In this document: positions 1 to 6,546 of the stretch, in pieces
Layout of the letters: every line of letters begins with the position of its first letter
Position numbering within the stretch: position 1 is the stretch's first letter
NCBI GenBank assembly: GCA_002392275.1
Contig: DGGQ01000200.1
Coordinates: 1 to 30,909 of the forward strand
DNA from: Treponema sp. UBA3870
Lineage (GTDB): Bacteria > Spirochaetota > Spirochaetia > Treponematales > Treponemataceae
DNA length: 30,909 bases
Reading direction: 5' to 3'
Program-made: the position numbers and the translations under genes
The notes under the pieces: generated by a model
What the model was told of the DNA's origin: nothing
Databases searched by the model: none
What the model saw: the letters and a program-made list of their open reading frames with translations, nothing else

Positions 1-1
1 C

Positions 2-1090
2 GAGGGAACCTACAATTGTGTCTCTTCGTCGGTTTTGTATCTTGCCCTTGCAAAGGCTGCCGGACTTGATGTCATAGGAAACCGGGCGCCAGACCATTGT
101 TTTTGTTCTGTAATAATCGACGGAAAAAAATTTGATGTTGAGACGACAAATCCAATGGGTTTCAATCCCGGCGAAAAGCGTATGATTGAGCAGAACGGAT
201 CTGGCACAAAATATGCTACGGTTCCAAAAAAAATATACAACGGTCGTTACGAAATCAGCGACGCAATGTTGGTCAGCCTTGTCGCGCGAAACATAAACAG
301 CATTGAGATGGACAAGAAAAATTATGAGACCGCTGTTCCCGTTGCCGCCTCCCGTTTTGTTTTTATCCAGAACGATGATGTAAGCCAGTACAATGACGGA
401 CGGAAGGATTTGGATGTCACTTTTTCAAACTATGCCGCCGAGCTTCAGAAGAAAAAAAAGTTTTATGAAAGCATGCTCTGGATGGATTCGGTTGTCGAGC
501 GCTGGGGAATGAGCGACGGACTAAGGCAGAATTATTCGGACTCAATCTATAATGCCGTTGTGTCGTTGATTGAAAAAAAGGATTTTGATTCCGCAACTGA
601 AAATCTTGATAAACGAAAAGAATTTGTTGTGCAGAAAGACTGCGAGGAGCTTGAGCAGAATATTTTTATTTTTTCCACATCCGATGCGGCAGAAAAAATT
701 TCTTCGTTCAATGAAAAAGTTTTGTACATAAAAAAACAGATGTCGAATCCGCTTGCGAAAAATAAAAAAGTTGCGAACAGGCTCAACACAATTTTGGAAA
801 ACGCATGGATAAAAAGAATTGCCGATGTAATGAATGCTGACGATTTTATGGGTGCCGCAAAACTTTGTGACGACGCTCTTTCCGATTTGCCGTCCAGTTC
901 AAAACTAAAACAGATGAGGCAGAACAGTCTCAACAATTATGCGGTGACAGTCCACAACGCTTTTGCTGATTTTGCGAACAAAGGAAAATACGATGAGGCG
1001 AGAAAAGTTTTGGACGAGGGACTAAAAAATTATCCTGGAAGTTCCACGCTGAAAAACGATTTGACCCGTCTCAACCGTATGCAAAAATAA
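2..1090 (+). CDS. Transglutaminase-like protease-fold protein with TPR-like C-terminus (5' partial)
   Basis: The frame is already open at base 2, so the gene begins outside the window; the TTG at 35 is internal. The first visible residues carry a transglutaminase-like core: the nucleophile Cys in YNCVSSSVLYLALAKAAGLD, then His in APDHCF, then Asp in KFDVETTNP, which is the Cys-His-Asp order of the family. After about residue 120 the protein becomes helical and Lys/Asp-rich, with TPR-like pairs such as KKKFYESMLWMDSVVERWG, KKDFDSATENLDKRKEFV and GKYDEARKVLDEGLKNYPG. Related bacterial proteins combine this core with TPRs and are usually exported or membrane-linked, but the N-terminus is missing, so location cannot be judged. 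Whether it is a protease, a cross-linker or inactive is unknown. Its TAA ends at 1090, directly against the stop of the opposing permease gene. Confidence 0.75.
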   Translation, partial: EGTYNCVSSSVLYLALAKAAGLDVIGNRAPDHCFCSVIIDGKKFDVETTNPMGFNPGEKRMIEQNGSGTKYATVPKKIYNGRYEISDAMLVSLVARNINSIEMDKKNYETAVPVAASRFVFIQNDDVSQYNDGRKDLDVTFSNYAAELQKKKKFYESMLWMDSVVERWGMSDGLRQNYSDSIYNAVVSLIEKKDFDSATENLDKRKEFVVQKDCEELEQNIFIFSTSDAAEKISSFNEKVLYIKKQMSNPLAKNKKVANRLNTILENAWIKRIADVMNADDFMGAAKLCDDALSDLPSSSKLKQMRQNSLNNYAVTVHNAFADFANKGKYDEARKVLDEGLKNYPGSSTLKNDLTRLNRMQK

Positions 1091-2236
1091 TCAAATAAGG
1101 AAGTGTTCTACAATCAATGCCGCAAGGAAAATCAAGTTCGCGATGGTGAAATATAGAATGTATTTTGCTGGTCGCGAATTTTTTGTCCTTGAATAAAATT
1201 TGAACGAAATTAAACTTGCCATGGATGCAATCAAAGTTCCAAGTCCGCCAACGTTCACGCCGACAATGAGCTGGGAAATATTTTTCGTGAATCCAGAAAG
1301 AAGGAGCGCGGCAGGTACGTTGCTTATAATCTGGCTGGATACGATTCCCAAAAGAAGTTCCCGTCCTTCAACCAATTTTTTTAGCGCACCGTTTATTGCC
1401 GGGATGCGAGCCATGTTTCCTGTGAAAATAAAAAATCCAACAAAGGTCAGAAGCAGAAGATAGTCCGCGCCAAGAAAAGCATGCCGCTGTAAAATCAGTG
1501 AGAAAATCAACACGAGCGCGACAAGTATATAGAAGGGAATAATCCTTATGACTGTCAGAATTGCAAGAACAAACAGCAGTGTGAAAACACATGAACTTAC
1601 AATTCTGAAAGTTTTTGATTCGGAGCTTTTTTTATTTTTTGTGGCGATTTTTGATTCAGGGAGTTTTCCGCTGGATTTTCTTGTCACAAAAAAAATGGAC
1701 GGCACAAGCAGAACCAGACTCAGAATCCAGTAGGGGAGCGTCAGTTTTATGAAACTGGATGCCGAAAAATTTCCCGCCGCAAAAAGATATAGATTCTGTG
1801 GATTCCCAATCGGCATGAGCATGCTTCCAAGATTTGCCGCGATGGTCTGCAAAACTATTGTCGGAACAAGAAGCTCGCTTCCCTCCAGAATTGTGATTGC
1901 GAATGGAACAAAAGTGAGCAGCGCGACATCGTTTGTTATGGCCATGCTCAAAAAGAAGCAGAGAAAAACTAGCGTCCCAATCAGCATCCAGATTTTTTTT
2001 ACCGACGACAAAAGTTTTTGCGCAAGAAAATCAAAAAATCCATTCTGCCGGAACACGTTCATTATGACCATCAGGCTCCAGAGTATTCCGAGCGAACGCC
2101 AGTCGATGTATGAAAAATATTCTCTGTCGGGATGGACAAAAAACATTGATACAAGCGCAAGAGTCCATGCCGCGCAAAGGACCGCCTCCGATTTGACAAA
2201 ACGCAGAACCAGTCCAATAATTTTTTTTGCTTCCAT
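1091..2236 (-). CDS. ArsB/CitM-superfamily anion permease
   Basis: A 381-residue, very hydrophobic protein with about ten predicted membrane segments and almost no soluble domain, apart from a charged loop near residues 190-205 (KSSGKLPESKIATKNKKSS). The stretch TIAANLGSMLMPIGNPQNLY, around residue 130, matches the conserved small-residue/GNPQN loop of the ion-transporter superfamily that includes CitM, ArsB and SLC13 proteins. The earlier MAITNDVALLTFVPF is the matching motif of the first half. These carriers move carboxylates, arsenite or other anions, and the substrate cannot be told here. The ATG at 2236 is 4 bp after the fucosidase stop, so the two are almost certainly one transcript, with this gene second. 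It shares no spacer with the convergent transglutaminase-like gene, so no terminator fits between them. Confidence 0.8.
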   Translation of the reverse strand: MEAKKIIGLVLRFVKSEAVLCAAWTLALVSMFFVHPDREYFSYIDWRSLGILWSLMVIMNVFRQNGFFDFLAQKLLSSVKKIWMLIGTLVFLCFFLSMAITNDVALLTFVPFAITILEGSELLVPTIVLQTIAANLGSMLMPIGNPQNLYLFAAGNFSASSFIKLTLPYWILSLVLLVPSIFFVTRKSSGKLPESKIATKNKKSSESKTFRIVSSCVFTLLFVLAILTVIRIIPFYILVALVLIFSLILQRHAFLGADYLLLLTFVGFFIFTGNMARIPAINGALKKLVEGRELLLGIVSSQIISNVPAALLLSGFTKNISQLIVGVNVGGLGTLIASMASLISFKFYSRTKNSRPAKYILYFTIANLIFLAALIVEHFLI

Positions 2237-2240
2237 GGCT

Positions 2241-4640
2241 TCAGATTGTCGTTGGCAGAATGTTCTTGATGTTCAGATGTCCATTCTCAATTGGAGCCTC
2301 ATAGCGTTTCCCATTGTAGATTATGTCCATCTTTTTCACATAGGTCCGTCCGTCCTGTGCAAAAATTTCGCCAGACTTCAGGTGTCCATTTTCCCAGGCT
2401 ATGTTCATTTTCAGGTTGCCCTTGAGCGCAAGTCCATCTAGATTTCCTCTTGCCCATTTTTCCGGGAGCGCGGGGAGAATGTCTACGACAACTTTGTCTC
2501 CGTCCATTTCGCTTTGGACAATCATTCTTGTGATTGCGGCTGTCGCACCAAAGTTTCCATCAATCTGGAACGGTGGGTGGCTGTCAAAAAGATTTGGCTG
2601 TGTGGATTTTTCAAAGAGCGAGACAAGAGATTTGTATGCCTCGTCGCTTTGGTGGAGGCTTGCACGGAAATTCATAATCCATGCCTGCGACCATCCCGTG
2701 TGTCCACCGCCATTTGCAAGACGCTTTTCTATTGTCGCTGAGGCTGCCTTTGCAAGTTCCGGTGTCTTGTTTACGTTGATGCTGTGTCCCGGGAAGAGAC
2801 CGTAGAGCTGGCTGATGTGTCTGTGTCCCGGCTCAACTTCCTCACATTCGATTGGCCACTCACGGATGCAGCCGTCCTTTGTTATTGCCGGCGGTTCGAT
2901 TTTTTCCAAAATGTTTTTCCATTTCAGAATGTCGCGGTCCGTTGATTTTTTTCCAAGGTCAAGCGCGGACTGGATTGCAGAATTGAAAAGATGCTCCAGA
3001 ATTCTGTTGTCCATGTCTGTTCCTGCCGAGAAGCATCCTGTCTCTCCCGATGGAAGCCTGAATGAATTTTCTGGTGAAACCGATGGGGAGACGACCAGAT
3101 GTTTTCCGTCCGAAGAGGGAACCAGATAGTCGCAGAAAAAGTCGGCGGCATCTTTTAGGATTTTGAAATTCTTTTTCAAAAACTTTATGTCCCTTGTGTA
3201 CTCAAAATGCTCGCGGATATGTGTCGCCATCCATGCTGCCCCAAGAACCCAGTATGTTCCCGGAATCCATTTGTCCTGTGGAGCAGTGTCGCCCCAGATG
3301 TCAAGATTGTGGTGCGCAACAAATCCATCGCATCCATACATTGCTCCGGCGGTCTTTTTTCCGTGCTTCCTCGCCTTTTTCAGCAAATCAAAAAATGGCA
3401 GCTCCGTCTCTTCTAGCGAAAGCATGTTGGCTGGCCAGTAATTCATTTCCGTGTTCACGTTGATTGTGAACTTGCTTCCCCATGGCGGAAGAAAATCTTT
3501 GTTCCATATTCCCTGTAGATTTGCGGGCAGGGTTCCAGGTTTTCTGCTTGATGAAAGAAGCAGGTAGCGTCCAAAGTTCCAGTAGAGTTCCGTGAGCGCG
3601 GGACTGTCGCTGTGGCTTTTCAGAAGTTCGTCGGTCGCCATGTTTGATTCCTCGGGGTTTTCACCGGAGAGATTGAGTTTTGTCCTCCTGTAGAATGAGG
3701 AATATTCTTCGACATGGTAATTCCGTATGTCGCTGTATGGTGCGCTGGATGCGAAGCATAGTTTTTTTGTCGCCTCGTTCATGCACCAGGAAATCAGGCT
3801 TTTTGCAGTGCGGACTGTATTTCCTCCGCTCCTTCTGTAGAACCTGTTTCTGTAGGCGGTCTCTATGTCAAGGAAAATTGTTGCCTCGTCTGCTCCCTCT
3901 ACAATCAAAAAGTTGCCCCGTGTTTCAACGCTTCCATTCGATGTTGTCGCCATTGCCATGACGCAGAACGGAATGCAGTTGGATGCGTCCATAGCGATTG
4001 TGTCGCCGTTCATTGAATACAGGTTTCCGGTGAAATCATCCCGGTCAAGGTAGGCTCTGAAATAGATGCTCTTCGGTGTTGATGCCGTGATGTGTATGAC
4101 CATTACATCCTCGACTGCCGAAACAAAGACTTCCCTCTTGTATTCTATTGAGCTTCCATGTGAGTTGCGTCCGAAGATTGCAGTGCTTGGAACTTTGGTT
4201 TCCTTTGAAAAACTTGTTGAGGCGATTGCTGTGTCCAGATTCAGTTCGCGGACATATCCCGAAGCTCCATCAAACACATCTTTTCTGTCTGGAAGTGGAC
4301 CGGTGAGACCTGTTTTTTCTGCGGTGTAGTAATCGATGTGCAGATTGCCAGCGGTTTGGTATACGGTCTGCTGGGATGGACATCCTGTCATTGATTCAAG
4401 ACCAAGTTCCTGCGCCTCCTCGATTCTGCCCTGGTCAATCAGTGTGCGGATTTTTTCAAGATTTGATTTGCAGCTGTAGTTGTTTCTGTCCCGGTATGGT
4501 CCCGACCAGATTGATTCTTCGTTCAGCTGAATGATTTCGTGTCCAAGATTTCCGTAGACCATTCCGCCAATGCGTCCGTTGCCAACTGGAAGAGCCTCGT
4601 TCCAGTCCTTCGCCGGTGATTTATACCAAAGTCTGTTCAT
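2241..4640 (-). CDS. GH95-family alpha-L-fucosidase (cytoplasmic)
   Basis: The 799-residue protein begins NRLWYKSPAKDWNEALPVGN, the typical start of glycoside hydrolase family 95, which cleaves alpha-1,2-linked L-fucose and, in some members, alpha-L-galactose by inversion. The expected active-site groups are present: an Asn pair in INVNTEMNYWPAN (N394, N396), the putative general acid Glu in SPENSF (E524), and the Asp in QIDGNFG (D694). Domain order is the N-terminal beta super-sandwich (about 1-260), a linker, the alpha/alpha barrel (about 330-700) and a C-terminal beta domain. Length is normal for the family. There is no signal peptide, so it should act in the cytoplasm on imported oligosaccharides. 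A GAGG ribosome site lies 7-10 nt before the ATG (4640). It is the first gene of an operon with the downstream permease. A substrate other than fucose is possible. Confidence 0.9.
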   Translation of the reverse strand: MNRLWYKSPAKDWNEALPVGNGRIGGMVYGNLGHEIIQLNEESIWSGPYRDRNNYSCKSNLEKIRTLIDQGRIEEAQELGLESMTGCPSQQTVYQTAGNLHIDYYTAEKTGLTGPLPDRKDVFDGASGYVRELNLDTAIASTSFSKETKVPSTAIFGRNSHGSSIEYKREVFVSAVEDVMVIHITASTPKSIYFRAYLDRDDFTGNLYSMNGDTIAMDASNCIPFCVMAMATTSNGSVETRGNFLIVEGADEATIFLDIETAYRNRFYRRSGGNTVRTAKSLISWCMNEATKKLCFASSAPYSDIRNYHVEEYSSFYRRTKLNLSGENPEESNMATDELLKSHSDSPALTELYWNFGRYLLLSSSRKPGTLPANLQGIWNKDFLPPWGSKFTINVNTEMNYWPANMLSLEETELPFFDLLKKARKHGKKTAGAMYGCDGFVAHHNLDIWGDTAPQDKWIPGTYWVLGAAWMATHIREHFEYTRDIKFLKKNFKILKDAADFFCDYLVPSSDGKHLVVSPSVSPENSFRLPSGETGCFSAGTDMDNRILEHLFNSAIQSALDLGKKSTDRDILKWKNILEKIEPPAITKDGCIREWPIECEEVEPGHRHISQLYGLFPGHSINVNKTPELAKAASATIEKRLANGGGHTGWSQAWIMNFRASLHQSDEAYKSLVSLFEKSTQPNLFDSHPPFQIDGNFGATAAITRMIVQSEMDGDKVVVDILPALPEKWARGNLDGLALKGNLKMNIAWENGHLKSGEIFAQDGRTYVKKMDIIYNGKRYEAPIENGHLNIKNILPTTI

Positions 4641-4883
4641 AAATATTCCTCAAAATAGATTTAAAACCTGCGCAAGGCAACCTCTAGAAACTGAAGTTTT
4701 TCAAGGTTCCAGCCATATTTTATCATAAAAGAAAGGCTTTGGCTATTTGTTATGGTGGGCTGGGACTTCTGTAATTTTTGCGCTCCACCGGCTGCCGCTT
4801 TTTGTTCATGCAAACCAGGCGCGCATCAATTGCCGGGTCGGATTTCCTTTGTGTCTGATTTTTTTACAATGTTTTCGTTTTTT
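4641..4883. other. Non-coding gap upstream of the fucosidase
   Basis: This 243 bp gap contains the fucosidase ribosome site and, on the minus strand, a TATGAT hexamer at 4722-4727 about 80 bp before the ATG. That could be a -10 box, but no matching -35 is seen at 16-18 bp. I see no convincing ORF, hairpin terminator or RNA gene in it. Any control of the fucosidase operon would sit here. Confidence 0.3.
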
Positions 4884-5201
4884 TTACTTTATTAGTCCCT
4901 CCGGAGAACTGATGCAAAGGCTGCCTTTGATTCCGTATTCATTCACCCATCTGACAATATAGATATTCCAAGAATCAGATTTAATTGAAAAAAATACTGT
5001 TCCATCAAAATCTGTGTTATCATAAAAATTCAAAATGTCCAAATCATATTCCACACACAGATTCAAAAAATCCTCCGCGGCTTTGTCCCAGCTGTCGTAG
5101 GAATAGGTGACGAAATTCTTTCCGCTGTTTACTTTGGTCTGGGCGAAAGCTGTGGCGGAAAATGACAATATTAATAGAAGAAAAATTGCAAATCTTTTCA
5201 T
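4884..5201 (-). CDS. Small secreted protein of unknown function
   Basis: This 105-residue protein has a clear type I signal peptide: MKR, then a hydrophobic run, with likely cleavage after SATAFA before QTKVN. The mature part is about 84 residues, acidic and aromatic-rich (YSYDSWDKAAEDFLNLC and SWNIYIVRWVNEYG), with two Cys residues that could form a disulfide (LCVEYDL and SLCISS). I do not recognise a family. The alternating hydrophobic pattern in the second half suggests a small beta-sheet domain. It is probably periplasmic or surface-exposed. There is no Shine-Dalgarno sequence before the ATG; instead a consensus TTGACA -35 lies 30 bp upstream. It reads toward the fucosidase operon but is separated by 243 bp, so co-transcription is uncertain. 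Start choice rests on the signal peptide. Confidence 0.7.
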   Translation of the reverse strand: MKRFAIFLLLILSFSATAFAQTKVNSGKNFVTYSYDSWDKAAEDFLNLCVEYDLDILNFYDNTDFDGTVFFSIKSDSWNIYIVRWVNEYGIKGSLCISSPEGLIK

Positions 5202-5208
5202 GGATATT

Positions 5209-5236
5209 ATTTTTAGTTCTGCTTGTAGGATGTCAA
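5209..5236 (-). promoter_or_regulatory. Candidate sigma70-type promoter of the small secreted protein
   Basis: On the minus strand a perfect TTGACA (5236-5231) is followed after 15-16 bp by an A/T hexamer (TAAAAA or AAAAAT, 5215-5209), each matching the -10 consensus at 4 of 6 bases. The expected transcription start falls at or next to the ATG at 5201, so the transcript would be leaderless or nearly so. The short spacer is a weakness. Confidence 0.4.
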
Positions 5237-5380
5237 GTGGAAAAACAATCCGGGATGTGCTGAATGAACTTGCGTTGCGGGGAAAACAATAATTTGCGAT
5301 GGCGGATGCTTTGAATTGTATGAAAAAAGAAAAATATCTCTAAAAACTCGAATTTATTTTGATTTGTGTCACGAATTTTG

Positions 5381-5409
5381 TTGAATCCTTGTGAAAACTG
5401 TGTTATATT
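5381..5409 (+). promoter_or_regulatory. Candidate sigma70-type promoter for the sirtuin
   Basis: TTGAAT (5381-5386) and TATATT (5404-5409) are separated by exactly 17 bp, and four of six and five of six bases match the consensus. Transcription would start near 5416, leaving a leader of about 155 nt before the ATG at 5573, unlike the leaderless arrangement at other genes of this window. Confidence 0.5.
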
Positions 5410-5537
5410 GGGGGTAGTTAAAAATTTCTAAAACCTTTATTGTTTAAAAAGTTTGGGCCTTGTCTGGTCCACATTCAAAAATCGTTCGTTGCTGGCCCTA
5501 ATCCTAATTTTGAAAGGATGTGACTGGTTTTTTTTGC

Positions 5538-5553
5538 GCATGGTTCGCCATGC
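5538..5553 (+). repeat. Perfect hairpin in the sirtuin leader
   Basis: GCATGG and CCATGC form a 6 bp stem closed by a TTCG tetraloop, 8 nt upstream of the GAGGAG ribosome site of the sirtuin gene. The stem contains an in-frame ATG (5540) that could otherwise serve as an alternative start, so the fold may help direct initiation to 5573. It is not followed by a T-run and so is not a terminator on the plus strand. Confidence 0.35.
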
Positions 5554-5572
5554 TGTTTGTGAGGAGCCTTGG

Positions 5573-6325
5573 ATGAGTGTGACTAAGGAACAGATGGACA
5601 GTCTTCAGAGATTTATCGACGGGAGCCGGAGCATTGTGTTTTTTGGAGGGGCAGGTGTGTCCACCGAAAGCGGTATCCCGGATTTCCGCAGCGTTGACGG
5701 TCTCTACCACCAGAAATGGGACTATCCGCCCGAACAGATTCTCAGTGGCTCGTTTCTTTATTCCAATCCCAAGGAATTTTATCGGTTCTATAGGGAAAAA
5801 CTGTTGGTTTCTGGAATCAAGCCGAATGTGGCGCACCTTAAGCTTGCGGAGCTGGAGAAATCTGGCAGACTGAAGGCGGTTGTCACGCAGAATATCGATG
5901 GCCTGCATCAGGCTGCGGGGAGCAAAAATGTGCTGGAGCTTCACGGGTCTGTCATGCGTAACCACTGCACGGGTTGCAATGTTTTTTATGATGGCGACTA
6001 TGTGGCGTCTCATGCCGATGCGGATGGAATCCCACGTTGCGCGGCCTGCGGTGAGATGGTCCGTCCCGATGTGGTCCTTTATGGCGAGGGGCTTGACGAC
6101 GATGTGGTTTCAAAGACTATCGCCGCTATGGAGTCCGCCGACATGCTGATAATCGGGGGAACCTCGCTTTCTGTGTATCCTGCGGCCAGTTTTGTGCGGG
6201 CGTTCCATGGGGAGCATCTTGTTTTAATCAACAGGGACCCTACACCGGGGGATTCGTTTGGAGAGCTGGTTATCCATGACAGCATTGGAAAAGTTTTGGG
6301 TGGCGTGAAGGTGAATCCGCTTTGA
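5573..6325 (+). CDS. cobB: Sir2-family NAD-dependent protein deacylase (sirtuin)
   Basis: From the ATG at 5573 the product is 250 residues, the usual size of bacterial sirtuins. That start has GAGGAG six bases upstream. Upstream in-frame starts (TTG 5453, ATG 5540) would add a tail not found in the family. Family signatures are all present: GAGVSTESGIPDFR (26-39) for NAD binding, TQNIDGLH (105-112), the catalytic His in LELHGS (H124), four zinc-binding Cys in two CxxC pairs (132/135 and 156/159), and GGTSLSVYPA (195-204). The enzyme uses NAD to remove acetyl or related acyl groups from lysine in the cytoplasm, releasing nicotinamide and O-acyl-ADP-ribose; a classic target is acetyl-CoA synthetase. 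The neighbours do not reveal the target here. The symbol cobB is by family, not orthology proof. Confidence 0.93.
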   Translation: MSVTKEQMDSLQRFIDGSRSIVFFGGAGVSTESGIPDFRSVDGLYHQKWDYPPEQILSGSFLYSNPKEFYRFYREKLLVSGIKPNVAHLKLAELEKSGRLKAVVTQNIDGLHQAAGSKNVLELHGSVMRNHCTGCNVFYDGDYVASHADADGIPRCAACGEMVRPDVVLYGEGLDDDVVSKTIAAMESADMLIIGGTSLSVYPAASFVRAFHGEHLVLINRDPTPGDSFGELVIHDSIGKVLGGVKVNPL

Positions 6326-6485
6326 CTCGCGGGCATGGTGCTTGTCGTTGTGCGCGGACGGTACCATGTGTTTGCGGCTGGAAGGGGGAGCGGATTCAAG
6401 AAAATCGCGAATTCTGCCGATAAGGGCAGGGATAAATTATAAAAAAAGTTTTTGGAGCCGGGACTAGGCCTTGTGGCTTGTCTTT

Positions 6486-6503
6486 AGGAGGTGTCCACCG
6501 ATG
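6486..6503 (+). promoter_or_regulatory. Strong Shine-Dalgarno plus ATG out of frame with the downstream giant gene
   Basis: AGGAGG at 6486-6491 sits 9 nt before an ATG at 6501, the best ribosome site in this gap, yet that ATG is in another frame from the Ig-repeat protein. Reading from it gives 62 residues ending at 6689, overlapping the signal-peptide region of the large gene. The product is hydrophobic and Trp/Cys-rich and resembles no protein I know. It may be a short leader ORF or a fortuitous site. Confidence 0.3.
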
Positions 6504-6546
6504 TGGGCTTTTCCGGGCTTTCTTATTTTTTTATGGGAATGTGACT

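Larger units (their letters stand above)
5237..5572. other. Divergent intergenic region and sirtuin leader
   Basis: This gap separates the minus-strand secreted-protein gene from the plus-strand sirtuin. The left part, to about 5380, is AT-rich with no supported gene; a short open frame ending at 5292 overlaps the secreted-protein promoter and is not supported. A promoter sits at 5381-5409. The following ~155 nt would be the 5' leader of the sirtuin mRNA. It is open in the sirtuin frame from a TTG at 5453, but that stretch has no protein character and the strong ribosome site is at 5561. Confidence 0.4.

Noticed and set aside
1749..2441. 230-codon plus-strand frame over the permease and fucosidase ends
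   Set aside because: It spans the junction of two well-supported minus-strand genes and has no coherent protein pattern.
5107..5292. Small plus-strand frame upstream of the sirtuin, ending RDVLNELALRGKQ
   Set aside because: The tail looks mildly protein-like, but the frame overlaps the start and promoter of the secreted-protein gene and has no ribosome site. It may be a remnant but cannot be supported.
6334..6368. CATGGT/ACCATG inverted repeat after the sirtuin as a terminator
   Set aside because: The stem is 6 bp with a 23-base loop and no T-run follows.
6443..6546. Possible riboswitch in the leader of the Ig-repeat gene
   Set aside because: I looked for c-di-GMP (GEMM) and cobalamin-type conserved cores and did not find them; the G-rich pairs do not form a known pattern.
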